Part shown: positions 1 through 11,553 of the stretch, in pieces
Position numbering within the stretch: the stretch's first letter is position 1
Layout: every line of letters begins with the position of its first letter
NCBI GenBank assembly: GCA_031213475.1
Contig: JARUPZ010000003.1
Coordinates: forward strand, 13,521,580 to 13,585,579
Reading direction: 5' to 3'
DNA length: 64,000 bases
Source of the DNA: Nereocystis luetkeana
Lineage: Eukaryota > Sar > Phaeophyceae > Laminariales > Laminariaceae
Made by a program: the position numbers and the translations under genes
The notes under the pieces: generated by a model
The model's input: only the letters and a program-made list of their open reading frames with translations
Databases searched by the model: none
What the model was told of the DNA's origin: nothing

Positions 1-3000
1 TCACCGGGAGGGTGGAGCAGGGGATCGTCAAAGTTGGGGACGAGGTGCGCAAAAGCGATCCCTCTTTTGTATCGAGACCCTTGTATTTATATGGAGCTGC
101 AGAAATATTGAGATAACTGGTATGCACGAAGTATTACCCCACTCTGATTCCAAGTTGTTTTTGCCCGCGATTGGTAGAATAAGGGTTATGCTACTGGCGC
201 ATCGGATCTCGAACGATAATCGAGTTCGCTCGATACGATACCGATACACGAGAAAAGTTATCGATACTATTTCGACATTTCGATAGCGTCGAAGCTTTCG
301 TTCAGCGTCAGGATTAAGTCAAAGCACGGGGATGTATAATATCACCTGTCAGGAGATGATGGAGGGTATAGCACGTTGGATACGATGTATTGAAAGTTTG
401 ACATTCCGATATACTGCTGTACAATATATCTAAACTCTCGATACGATATCCACCAACACTACGTAGCTGTTTGTTACACCCCTCCGCCCCCCCTGCTCCG
501 TCTCGAAAGGCATGCGTGGTCAATGGTCCAATAATTAAGGCAAGCAAAAAATGAGCCCCCCCCCCCCGCTCCCCTCCCCACGCCCTTTCAAGTCTCGTTT
601 ACGACTTGACCGTGCTTTTTTACAAAATAGTCAAAATGTATGCCGCACGTATCACACGGGTGGTAAGGCAGCTCACCCCCTGAGATGAATTTTCGAGACG
701 TTTTTCTCCCAAAACAAAAGCGGCACATAAAATGGAAATAGTGGCTTTGGAAGTATCTCGCCCGAGACGTTTCCATAGATGGCATCGCTCGGCAGTTGCA
801 TGCTCTCCGTTGTCGAGAAATCAATGAAGTTCGTTCGAGGGGGGGTGTTATCTTATCATCCGTGTTATATTTATATGGTAAGTGTGTTATCTTATCACCC
901 GTGAGATGCGGTAAGTGTGCTATCTTATCACCCGTGTGATACGGTAGGTGTGCTATCTCATCACCCGTGTGATACGGTAAGTGTGTTATATTATCACCCA
1001 TGTGATACGGTAAGTGTGTTATCTTATCCCACGTGTTGAACGGTAGTGCTATCTTACCGCACGTATGGAATTTCTCGAAATGAAACTGCAAGTGGATCTC
1101 GGCCACCTGATGACAACTCCGGGAATTTCGCTGAAATAAGAAATTCGTGTGCGCTATCAATGATCAACCATTTCGTTGAAGCTGGGCCTAGTGATCAGCA
1201 ACTACGTACTGCCCCCCCCCCCCCCAATACAAACACCATGCCATTCGGCGCTGTCATCCACGTGCAAGAAAGTGCGCATTACAGTAGGTGCCGAAGTCCG
1301 CCTCAGAAAGTGGTTCTTAGTACATACTGGGATGCAGGAGCTTACCCTTCATACGACTCGCCGAACACCTCACAGCGTTTCCCGCTTGGTGCAAGCATTA
1401 TCTGCCTGGTCGGCGAAAACCCGACGTGCTTTGCCCCAGCATCGCAGGGATGCAAGGGTTCTATGGTCCTACAACTACGGCCGTGTATGATATCGAGTAC
1501 ACCCCACCCCCACTACCGCATTGTAGAGGCATGACTCTCTGCCCTACCGTTCCATGATTCCCCCCTACCGCACTGTAGCGGCATATCATGAGTATACACC
1601 CCCGCCCCCCCGAAAGAGGAAGGGGGTAGGTGGGCTAAAAGTGTTGAAATGTGTGGGAAAAGTGTTCTGAGCGCCCATATGTTAGAGGTGTCTTTATTTA
1701 GGAGGAGGGACGGTGCTCCATCTCGAAAGGGATGCATGGTTAGCGGCCTAACGACTATGGCAAGCTACATTTTAGTACACACCCCCCCCCCTGGAGTTTT
1801 TTTTGCACTACGAGTATCAATCATTTTTTCGAAGCTGACCCAACTGATGAACCACTACTGCCCCCCCCTCCCCCGCTCCCCTCCCCTTTCCACACGCCTC
1901 CGCGTGGACAATAGTTGGAGATTTCTGGCATCGACTCTTCGATCAAGACGACGTGCACCGGGGTGGAAATGTTCAAAAAGTTGTTGGATCAGGGACAAGC
2001 CGGGGACAACATCGGCGCCTTGCTTCGGGGGTTGAAGAGGGAGGATGTGCAGCGAGGCCAGGTGATTTGAATTCTCGAAGACAAGCTCCGAATATTCTGG
2101 GAAAGTTATCGGAAAGGTATTGCGAAATGGCTGAAGAGAGAAGATCTGAAGCGAGGCCAGGTGATTCGATTGTAAGAAACTCGGAACGATCTCCGGGAAA
2201 ATATCGGAAAGGTGTGATATTGGTGCACAGCGAGGCCAGGTGATTTTTATCACTATTGGACTCGGTACCTCCTCGGGAAGTTGTTGGAAAGGTATTGTGC
2301 TATTCGCTCCCTGGTGGTGTCGTGCTCAATGTATTATGGGTCGGCGGCGATATCGATAGGCCAGGTGGGTGGAAAACCAACTACTAATATCGGGAAAATG
2401 ATCGAAGAGATGGTCGGCGCGGGGTTTCTGTAAATACTGTTGGCATAACAAAAATTACAAGCATGTTTTTAGGGACAACCTACTCGTAATTAGAGTAGGG
2501 TCATGTTTGAGAGGACGAAGGATTGTCCTACGTAGGCGTTTTTACCTAAAACTTGTCTCTTAATACGATCAGGTATATACGAGAGGACGTTTAATTCCAA
2601 CTGTACTGTACTGTCGAAGGAAGCGTCGTGAAAGTGCCGTTTCCAATCGTCTCTACTCCTCTGATTATTGGGTCAAGCTATCAATAATTCGATTTTGGGC
2701 CGTGCTTATTGTGCAAGCAAGTTTTATCCTAAATAAATAAAAAAAATCTTGATTTCGAAAAAAAACGCCAGAAAAATGGGAAAAATGGGGGAAAAAGCTT
2801 TCCAGATTTTTGGCGCCCTATTAAATTTCCTGAATTTCCATCCCCCCCCCCCCCCCCCATGTATTTGACACCCTGTTGAATTTCGAGAGCTTCCCAAGAA
2901 AAATAGTACCAGGCACTTCTTTTAGAAATTAAGAAGAAAAAAGTAAAAAAAGAATCGATATAACTCGCGTCGATAAGCACGGCCTTAAAGTAGAATGCTG

Positions 3001-4470
3001 TCCTGCAGTAGCGAAGCAATAAGATGTTCAGTGCGCGGCGTATGGATCATTTGCTTTTCGTTCGTGACCGATGGGATTACTCACGAACCTTTTTGCTGAA
3101 ATATGGCCTCGTCGGCAGCGACGGGAGGGAGGTAAATAGGACAGTGCCCTCTCTCACTCACGTGTCTCGGGCTTGACGCGCACGGCTGCGCGAGGACAGC
3201 AGAGAGGCGCACGAGTGGGCGGGCGGCGCGGCCCTGCCTGCTGCCGTCGAAAAGCCTGCTGTAGAGGCTAGGCTAGAAGTGTCGTTCGGGTTGGTTTCGT
3301 CCTGGACCTTTGTACTTGTAGGCCTTGTTGAGCGCCCCCTACGGAGGTGTTAGGGCACTGTCGCCGGGTGACGCTGCAAGGTAAAACCCGATGTTTTTTT
3401 TTTGCAGCTATTGTAGAAAAAACGAAAGACTCACCGGCCGTTATCCGTACAGCCCCGAAAACGAAAGGCTTCACAACCAGCGAAAGCAATTCGGTATACC
3501 TCGTACCAGGTATATATTAATAGTACTGGGGTATATCTGTAGGGGAAGGGCAAAACATGCCCCCTTCCCTTTTGTTTTTCTTATTCCTGACTCGTCGCCG
3601 CCTTTGTACGCTGACAGGTGCTGCACATCCCCAACAGTGTGTCGGTCCACAAGTCTTTCAAGGCGGAGGTGTACGTGCTCAACAAGGACGAGGGTGGAAG
3701 GCACACACCCTTTTTCTCCAACTACAGGCGAGAATTGTTTCGTCGTGCATTAGTTGGGGTCTCAGGATAATTTGGAGACCTTATTTGTTGTTTCTTCTAG
3801 CCCCGCCAGCGACCAGTACGTATTGTCTACCCGGTACGACTTGGCTAGCCCCTTTTCTCCAACTACAGGCGAGGACTTCATGTTTTTTCATAGGGTTTCG
3901 GAACAATTGGGAGGCTTTTTTGTACCAGGTGTGAATCTTCAGCCCCGCCACAGACCGGTACGCAGTGTATGCCTGGTACGACTCACCGTAGCACGCCCTT
4001 GTCTCCAAGCAAGTACAGGAAAAAAAACACTTTCATTTCATCACAGATTCCAACCGGCGCACATGATCTAATGTAGATCGTGCAGATTATACATTCGCAG
4101 CAGGGATATTCCTGCGCCGAGAGATCTGGGTGGTGAACTTGGGATCTGAGCTGTCCTATTCGAGCCATGCCATGCAGTTCCCAACCGGCAACCATGATGT
4201 AGATTGTGCATGAAACAATTAAATAATACGCACCAGGGATCCGTCTGCCCCCGAAGTGTGCAGCTCTTTGTGTCCCGATTTAGCCAGATCTCTTGAGTTG
4301 GGATCTGGTATTTGCATTGCGAACCGTATCATGCAGATCCCAACCGGCAAGCATGATCTATGGATTGTGTAGGTACAGGGGGGTGGGGGGGGGGGGGGGG
4401 CATAAAGCGGTCTGAATACGGCGGTATCCTCAGTTTGTAAAACTGAGTCTTAGCTGCGGTAATTGCAAAG

Positions 4471-4503
<33 letters not shown>

Positions 4504-5564
4504 CGCATGGCTTATATCCCGATATAAGGCGGTCATAATCGCTTGGCGCGGCTGGGGAATTGCACTGATACATAACCTGGAGAAAACAAGGCGGCTTCCC
4601 TCGAAAAGGCGGTCATATTGCTCTGGCACACCATCGCCTTACCGGGGTACTATACATGAGGGGTATTTCTGCCCCGAAGTATCTAGATCATGAAGGCGGG
4701 ATTTGATTTGATATGTCTGATCTATTTGATATGTTCCGATGTGTTGACTCCGTTTGCCGCAGGCCGCAATTCTTCATCCGTACGGCGGATATCACCGGCT
4801 CTGTTAAGCTGCCAGAGGGGACTGAGATGGTCATGCCGGGCGACACGGTCAGCCTCACCATCGACGTGAGTTGCTCGTGGGTGGTGGTGGTGGTGATGGT
4901 GTGTAGGTGGTAGTGGTGGTGGTGATGTAGATGGTAGTTAGCAGTGGTGGTGTTGGTTGGTGGTGGTGTTGGAGATGGTGTTGGTGGTCCAAGACGTGAG
5001 GAGACGGCTGATTTGGGCGCCGTCAGTCCCACCTCTTACGAGATCCTATACTAACACTAGTAGATTGAGTCAAAACGGCCGTCGGTCACTGGCCTAGTCA
5101 GTCGGCTGTCTCGTGACATCTTTGGTGGTGATGTTTGTGTTGGTGATGATGGTGTCGGTGGTGTTGGTGGCTTCGTCTCCGTTAAAAACGGCCCTATCTA
5201 ATATTTTTGTATGCGTCTACCCCCCCCCCCCTATCGCCGCTCACTCCGGGAACTCCAATGCTTTGTACGTATCAGCTTATGCCCCCCCCCCCCAATATTT
5301 TTGTGTGCGTCTACCCCCCCCCCCTCCTCCCAGCTCCGTCTCGTAAGAGATGCGTGGTCAATGGTCAAATGACTACTGTAAGGCAAGCAACAAATGAGGA
5401 TGCCCCGCCCATCCCCCCCCCCCCCCCGCCTCTCACTCTGGAAACCCGTTTCGCCATGTTTTTAGCTCATCGCGCCGGTGGTGATGCACGAGGGACTTCG
5501 CTTCGCCCTTCGCGAGGGAGGAAGGACAGTAGGTGCTGGCGTGGTGGCTTCCATCATCGAGTAA
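1..5564 (+). CDS. Elongation factor Tu, C-terminal part (5' end outside window), probably mitochondrial
   Basis: EF-Tu is the GTPase that delivers aminoacyl-tRNA to the ribosome. Visible exons: 1-44, 1915-2061, 3618-3727, 4763-4865, 5466-5564, giving 166 codons to a TAA stop. They cover most of domain 2 ([14 protein letters not shown], then [20 protein letters not shown] and [14 protein letters not shown]) and all of domain 3 ([49 protein letters not shown]). Phases agree at every junction, but the third intron needs a GC donor (AG|GCGAGA at 3728) and an ordinary AG acceptor. Ending in ASIIE with no extension fits bacterial-type and mitochondrial EF-Tu. In ochrophytes the plastid tufA is normally plastid-encoded, so a nuclear gene is more likely mitochondrial; this is inference, because the GTPase domain and any targeting peptide lie outside the window. 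The 3' ends of exons 2, 3 and 5 are each repeated in tandem just downstream. Confidence 0.93.
588..1160 (-). other. 190-codon antisense ORF inside EF-Tu intron 1, unrecognised
   Basis: An open frame running opposite to EF-Tu. Its N-terminal half is mostly an 11-residue repeat ([11 protein letters not shown] and variants) because a 33-bp minisatellite is read in frame. Its C-terminal part is non-repetitive and contains two CxxC pairs (CRFC, CDTC) about 27 residues apart that could bind zinc. I recognise no family. It may be chance, a decayed transposon gene or a small nested gene; the frame stays open partly because the repeat length is a multiple of three. Confidence 0.2.
847..1075. repeat. 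33-bp minisatellite, about 7 units
   Basis: Units resemble CGGTAAGTGTGCTATCTTAT followed by CACCCGTGTGATA and drift by a few bases. Each unit carries GGTAAGTG or GGTAGGTG, a near-consensus splice donor, on the sense strand of EF-Tu intron 1. There are no spacers between units, so it is not a CRISPR array. Confidence 0.85.
2062..2372 (+). repeat. Tandem copies of the EF-Tu exon 2 end plus donor
   Basis: The exon 2 terminus GCGAGGCCAG|GTGATT (ending 2061) recurs ending at 2160 and at 2239, with a weaker GGCCAG|GTGG near 2354. Spacings are 99 and 79 bp. Sequence between the copies (GGGAAA..ATCGGAAAGGT) is also shared, so whole units were duplicated. Each copy keeps a GT donor. Confidence 0.85.
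3712..4025 (+). repeat. Three tandem ~141-146 bp units carrying the EF-Tu exon 3 end
   Basis: TTCTCCAACTACAGGCGAG, the exon 3 terminus with its GC donor, occurs at about 3714 and 3855. A decayed version (GTCTCCAAGCAAGTACAGGA) sits near 4001. The intervening AGCCCCGCCA..GACC.GTACG segments are also repeated. Copies 2 and 3 lie inside intron 3. Confidence 0.85.
4471..4503. repeat. (CTGT)n microsatellite
   Basis: About eight CTGT units in EF-Tu intron 3, upstream of the exon 4 acceptor. Confidence 0.95.
4875..4985. repeat. GGT/GTG-rich microsatellite after EF-Tu exon 4
   Basis: Imperfect (GGT)n beginning ten bases after the exon 4 donor GTGAGT. A similar (GGT)n lies at 17398-17480 directly against a HIR exon, so trinucleotide tracts abut exon edges twice in this window. 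Confidence 0.8.
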
Positions 5565-5910
5565 TTTAACCAACCGCCCCCCCTCCTGTGTTGTGCATTG
5601 GAAACCCACAGCCGTGTGGCGGGGGGGGGGGGGGGGCGGGATATAGGGGGAAACATAGTGGACGCCGGAGTGGTGGTTTCCATCATCGAGTAGTTGAGCC
5701 AACCCACCCACCCACCCACCCACTCATGCTGTGTCGTGCATTAGAAACCCAGAGCCGTATGGCGGGGGGGGGGGGCGGGGGATAGGGGGAACAAACAAGG
5801 TGGTCGCCGGAGTGGTGGTTTTCGTCATCGCGTAGTTGAATCCATCCACCCACACACCCCAATGCTGGGTTGTGCATTGGAAACCCAGAGCCGTGCGGCT
5901 GGGGAACGGG
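5520..5910 (+). repeat. Tandem ~140-bp units containing the EF-Tu stop-codon region
   Basis: The terminal coding sequence of EF-Tu (GCTGGCGTGGTGGCTTCCAT, CATCGAG, stop TAA at 5562) recurs as GCCGGAGTGGTGGTTTCCAT CATCGAG TAG (5664-5693) and GCCGGAGTGGTGGTTTTCGT CATCGCG TAG (5807-5835). Each copy is followed by CATT(G/A)GAAACCCA(C/G)AGCCG and a poly-G tract. The repeated stretch includes coding sequence, the stop and part of the 3' UTR. Confidence 0.88.
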
Positions 5911-8603
5911 GGGGTTGGGAGTTGGACGGTTGAAAATTACCGCCACTCTGATGAACGACGGTGGGTAGGGGCATGATAGGAGTGTCGAAGGTAAAATCGG
6001 GGGTGATTCGAATGTACCGCTTCTGATGTTTTCCGGATGTGTGTGTGTCGGGCGTTATGTCGCTGCGGTTTGGTCTCCGTGAAGAGGGGCGTTTCCCGAT
6101 GACAGCACAGCGTTCAAATTGTTCGTGAGCGAAAGAAGAAATTGAAAACGAATGTCAAGCGAAGGCCGGGGGGCTGAGCGAAACGCAATTGACGCCTTTT
6201 TTTTTACCAGCAACCATGGGGGGGGGGTAAGGGTGTCGGGGGGTGTCTTTTCGCTTGTATGTGCCGCTTGTGGTATTATCCGGACGTGAGTGTGTCTGGT
6301 CTTATATGGCGCTGTCGTTGGATCCCCGCGTAGGGGCAGCTAGCGTGCAATGCTCACCGCCTCTTTTTTCTGAGACACCCACCTCACTTGAGGAGCTACT
6401 CCCAGTGCAATTCACCGTTTTTTTATCATTTTTTTCCCAATGGCCTACAGTAGGTTTATAGCGAATAATATAGAAAAACGCTAATCCTGGAATTTTGATT
6501 TTGGGCCTTTTCGCAGTCCTGAAGCCCCGGCAGCCAGAAATGTTGTGGCCGAAAAAGGGCTGCCTTTGTACGAAGCGCGCGTGGTGAGACGTTCGTGAGA
6601 CAAAACTAGTGTGGAAAAATCTCGAGCGCTGTGATGCATCCGGTGCCGGTACATCAAATCGCCGCGGAAGGCACCGGGGTGTCCTTCGATATTGTGGCGT
6701 TCCTCCTCAGCCACTTGCTCCGGCTCTGAGAACTACTGTTGTAGCAATCGTACCGCTCGGGCACATCAGTTCGAAGTACGTACGTAGTAGGAACGTGCTC
6801 GTCCAAGAAAACAGAAAAATAACAGCTGCGGGGCCGAGCGAAAAGGCAAGAGCGCTGAACGAAAAGCGAGGACCGGGCGCACGGCACGCTCGAGACTACT
6901 GTTGTACTGTATTTCAGTGGAGAAGCAAGTTACGTATCGCATTCCTCAACCCTTCTACTAATTACCGCAAAACTTATCCCACACAACAATTCCGAGTAGT
7001 TTACAGATCGGAGAGATCATCGATTCCCACTCTGAAGGATTTATATATTTGAGGGCAGGCAGATACATGTATGATGTGTAAAATCTACTACCATTGGTAT
7101 AGATCATGTTGCCTGGTGGGAGCCGTATACTCTGCATGGGCCGTGGTCGTCTGGGACATCCGAGGTACACCCCCGGGTTTCGCGTGGAATAAGATATCTT
7201 GGAGCATAAATGATGCTGCTGCTTGCTGCTGGGAACATCGCCCACACCAGTCAAGTCCTGCCCGGACTTATAAGTTGGTTTGTTCCTCTCTTTTCGGTAA
7301 CAATTGTACACGCTTTTTGTTTCGCGCGTCGGTGAGGGTGGTAATCTCACTCAATGGCTTCAGCAGTACTGGCCCTGAGTAGAACCTGACTATCCCGGGC
7401 TGCCCGAATAGGCTTAAGCGTGTTTCCTGGGTTGTATCTGTTCTGTGCAGTTCCTCCACACTGCATCTCAGAACGGCAGGTTAGGATCTACAGATGATCT
7501 AGGTCGTGATCTGTCTGGTGTCTGAGCAGTAGTTACAGGATATACTGCGGTAGGTGATCTACTAAACTGTACAGACAAATCTGAAAAATGGGAACGAAGC
7601 CTAAAATGAGAACCAAGCCGTATCTCCAGAACCATGTGGTGTATCAGAGAACCAAAATGATCCTGCGAAACCCCTTGGCCAGCCCTTTGAGAGGAGCTCG
7701 TCAGAACGGTCATGCTCCATCTCGTGCCTTCGGGTGGGCGCAAAAAGCGATATACGCTGGCTCTATTGTGATTTCTCTAGATGCTGGCTACCACGGCGAT
7801 GCCGAGGACTTCCAGCCTGAGCGACAGCTCATTCGAAGGCTGCTGTACAGCCCCACAGGACTGTCAACTTTTTTTCTTGGAGTTGTACACAATTGGTTTG
7901 CTTTCTAAAAAAAACCGTCCGTTCCCATTTTTTGTTTCGTTCCCATTTTTCCGTTTTGTAGGCTAAAAAGATGGTGATGTGTCCGACGTGTGAAGCAGTC
8001 GTAGTCACGTTGGGACTTCAGAGAGGAACAACATGTATGTGTCGAAACCAAAAGTGCGATTACAGCATAGTCGGCCATGATACGAAGCAGCCCGGGCTGC
8101 TGTTGGCTGTGGGGTATAGGGGGCGTGCCCGAAGAGCAACATGGTGTACCTAGGGAGATAGATGTCTGAATTGCAACATATTGTATGGTGTACCTCGGGA
8201 GATGTCCGAAGTGCAACATGGTGCACCTAGGGAGATGTTCCATTAATATGTGTTATCTTTGCTCCCTCCTACATCTCAATATATTTGTACTCGCCGCTTT
8301 TGTCTTAAATATTAAGCCGCATCCAAAATCCATGAGTGACAATACTTATGACTATCTGTTGTGATTTTCTTAACCACAATAGCTGGATTGTCATGAGACG
8401 GGTCGGGCAGATGGACGAGACCGTGTTTTGGCGTCCAGAGACCCCAGTAAATTCGGGAACTCCATAATAAAGTAGTTACCAATAATGGTGGTGTTCATCT
8501 GCCAGGTACTGCTGTTGTGGTAGCGATAATAGACCGTCTGACGCATGAGTGTATTGTTGGACAAAGAAGAGCATGGTTTTAGGTTCTGAGACTGCAGTCA
8601 ACT
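5840..8603. other. Intergenic sequence downstream of EF-Tu, no supported gene
   Basis: Several frames are open for 60-150 codons (for example 6609-7052 and 7588-7908, plus strand), but none resembles a known family and none shows exon-like conservation with bounded splice sites. It contains poly-G/poly-C tracts, a partial family-C element near 7480-7570, and a tandem-like block at 8140-8240 (GTACCTNGGGAGATG repeated three times). A family-G unit lies in reverse orientation near 8430-8560. Confidence 0.6.
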
Positions 8604-8735
8604 ATTACAGGACACCGTAGTAAATAGGGGACCTACGGTACACACAAAAAAACTACATATATGCCTTCTTTTTCTCTTTTTTTCTATTAGTAACAACATT
8701 TATTTGGTCCTATTTACTATGGACCCCCGTGTAAT
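8604..8735 (+). mobile_element. Family A palindromic MITE, copy A1 (diverged)
   Basis: Degenerate terminal inverted repeats (ACCGTAGTAAATAGGGACC and GGTCCTATTTACTATGG) around the family core with ACAAAAA and TATTTGGTCC. Confidence 0.8.
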
Positions 8736-8784
8736 AGAGTATCGTAGAGAAATCATATCTATGAAGGAAACACACATACAAGGC

Positions 8785-8890
8785 ACGTAGGTTTCCTTTG
8801 TTTCCGGGGATTTCGTTCAGGAATGTTCTGAGTGATCAGCGTTGAAGCTCATGCTGCACGTTGTCGGATGGCAAGCATAATATTAACAAT
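8785..8890. repeat. Family H dispersed repeat
   Basis: GTTTCCTTTGTTTCCGGGGA ... TGATCAGCGTTGAAGCTCAT GC..CACGTTGTCGGATGGCAAGC. Matching copies: 51500-51555 (partial), 54279-54370 and 39462-39497 (partial). Confidence 0.75.
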
Positions 8891-10865
8891 ACTAATAATA
8901 TGGCAAGCAATAATAGATGCGGAGTAGGAAGCATGGCGTATAGATACATAGTAGGTAAAATATCTCGAACAACATATGCGCCTGATTGAGAGCGAGAGCC
9001 AAATAAATTGAAATTTCGGGTCCAGACGCCTCTTTCTTGCCATTTCTTGGTAAGTAGGGGACGGCCTATTCCAAGAAGCGGCGCAAATTGAAGGTCTCGT
9101 CAGCAGCGTCGCGAGCATATGCGTGTCATCGTCATCGGATGCTGCAGCTAGGAGCTAGACAAGTTGCTAGATTTCCCCAGATTGGCTATTCCTGCCTCAA
9201 ACTGTTTCGCCTCGGGCGGTGGGCTCTACTGTAGCTTCTGCTCCCGGCTGTAGCTCCACAACGAGAGACTCCCACACGATGACCAGGGTAGCGGCTTGAA
9301 GCTACGGGCTAGCCCTTCAATTCAAGCTACACAGCAAGCTCCACCTCTCTGCGGTAGTCCGGCTACAGCGTATCGCGCAATCTCGCTCTCAATCAGATAC
9401 TACGCTCTCAATCAGGCGAATATATATGTCGTTCTCGGTAAATGGTGGGGGTGCATATTCAAGTGAGTACACGCAGGGAAGGAGAATTGGTTCGATGAAG
9501 TTAGTGTTATTCGATGAATTATGTCAGCTTTTTCATTTTGAATGAATAACGCCCTGCACATTGTCAGAAGGCAAATAAAAATAAATAAATAATAATAACA
9601 ATAATAATAATAATAATAATACGAGTCGTATAACAGTAGTGGTAGATTATTTATATTCCATAATATATATATATATATATATCGATATCTGTACTTCTGT
9701 CTGAAGTTCCCTAATTTACCGGACGGAGTGTCTGAACGCAAGCATACATATATATGTGATTGTCCATATAATACCTGGTATATACATGCCCGACCCCCCT
9801 CATCATGGCCAATATAATGTCGTTATACACAGCATTGGAACACACTTATTTACATGCGCACTCGTACGGGTACACAGTTAGTTTAGTATACCACTCTGAC
9901 CGTAAAAATAACACCCATTTGGGCTCTGATACCGATACAAAACGGTGCTTATATTTCCGGTCAGGCCGGTATATTTTACGGTGGTAATCCAAGGTTCGGA
10001 GGGGTTTCCAGAGAAGAAGTGGGCACAGCATACAGTATAGATAGGCAAATAATGGGGGTTGTGAAGGTGATACCTACTGTGAGCTATAGGGGTAAACGAC
10101 CGATCGACCCAGGGTAACCCTTACAATAACAGGATAATGCGAATTGAACCCAGAGACTGCTGCTGTAGATGACGGCGCTATAATAATTATATACTACCAG
10201 GTATTAATCCGTACGCAGTCTGAAGTTCCCTAATCAATTGCTGGGGCTTCTGAAAGCAAAGGCATGTTCTTGTCCATCAGAATCTTCTGTCTGACCTCCT
10301 TCATAATGGCCCAGTAGATATGAGTGTCGTTATAGTCAGCAACACAAACTGTCGCAACAGCAGTACTAGTAGTAGTAGTAGATGACGACCCCACCACTAC
10401 TACTAAGGTATGTCTCTGAAGTTTCCCCCTAATAATTTGCTGGGGTCTCTGAACGCAAAAAAAAGTTAATGTTTATAATTACCCTGCCGTCGACGCCACA
10501 AGGTCGGCACATTTTTGTATCCCTTGTTCGGTTTGTTTGCCTATTATTATTGAGCAGGTACTCCTTGCATGGGACTCACGTACGTGCGATGTTTGCTTAG
10601 TTAGAGATAGAAGAGCACTTTTATTCCCTTCGGGCACGATGGGAGACTGGGAGCAAGGTTCGTGCCTCGCTGGGACAACCCCTGGTTTTCCTTCCAAGAT
10701 ACGCCTCCCCAAGTATACTTCAAATAATATGATCCCAATAATACCTGAATCCAGGCAATTACCGACCGGTCTTTCAGCCTCATTCAACGCAGTAGTACCT
10801 AAACAATGTCCCGTCATGATGACCCAGATATGGTCGTTCGATAACACCACATACATTTTTTTTTC

Positions 10866-11035
10866 TTACTTTCCAGCTATAACTCGTAGGAGGTTTTACC
10901 CTCGGCGAGCTTCTGGACAACAAGCCGTGTGGTCACACAGGTGTCATCCCCCCCCCCCCCCCGGTACGTGCCTTTATTTCTTGTCGCGCAAAGGGTTCAG
11001 CATTCCCACTGCTCGTCGATGTTCATCGAAAGCGT
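10866..11035 (+). repeat. Family F repeat with poly-C core
   Basis: CAGCTATAACTCGTAGGAGG TTTT.CCCTCG, CTTCTGGACAA, a C14 tract and GGTACGTGCCTTTATTTCTT. Related copies at 21525-21650 and 34885-34985. Confidence 0.75.
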
Positions 11036-11442
11036 AGCTGACTCACGCTCTCGCGCTTTCCGCTATTCAATTTCTTTTTCGGAAGAAAAAGTCCCTACGA
11101 GCATGCACTCGGTGAGACTTGAACCCACGAAATTGATCTTGATAGAGGCACGCGGACCACCTACCAAGCCACCGGGGACGCCGGCTACTATATACCGGTA
11201 TATATAATATGCCATATGTATTGTCGTTATGTACTGCTGTAACACTATACTGTGACTACTGTCTGAATGAAGCTCCCTAATTTATTGGGGTATCTGGATG
11301 CAAAAAAAACATCTTCTGGTCCATCTATATCTGCTGTGTGACCCCCTCTATGACGGCCCAGATATATTAATTTAGTGTTGGTTATTTATAACGACTACTC
11401 GTACATGTATGACATCGTCGCAACACAGTAGATGACCAACAC

Positions 11443-11553
11443 TATTACGGGGGGCCCTAGTTAACAGGACCTATGGTGTACATAAAAACCTATGTATTTA
11501 ACCATTTTTACTAACAATATTTGGTCCTGTTAACTCTGGCCCCCCGTATAATA
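11443..11553 (+). mobile_element. Family A palindromic MITE, copy A2
   Basis: ATTACGGGGGGCCCTAG...GGCCCCCCGTATAAT ends around CCTATGGTGTACATAAAAAC CTATGTATTTAACC. Nested in the family-G cluster. Confidence 0.9.

Noticed and set aside
847..1075. Possible CRISPR-like array
   Set aside because: Units are contiguous 33-bp repeats with no spacers, in a eukaryotic intron.
1..5564. Plastid tufA
   Set aside because: Gene is intron-rich and nuclear; ochrophyte plastid tufA is normally plastid-encoded and intronless.
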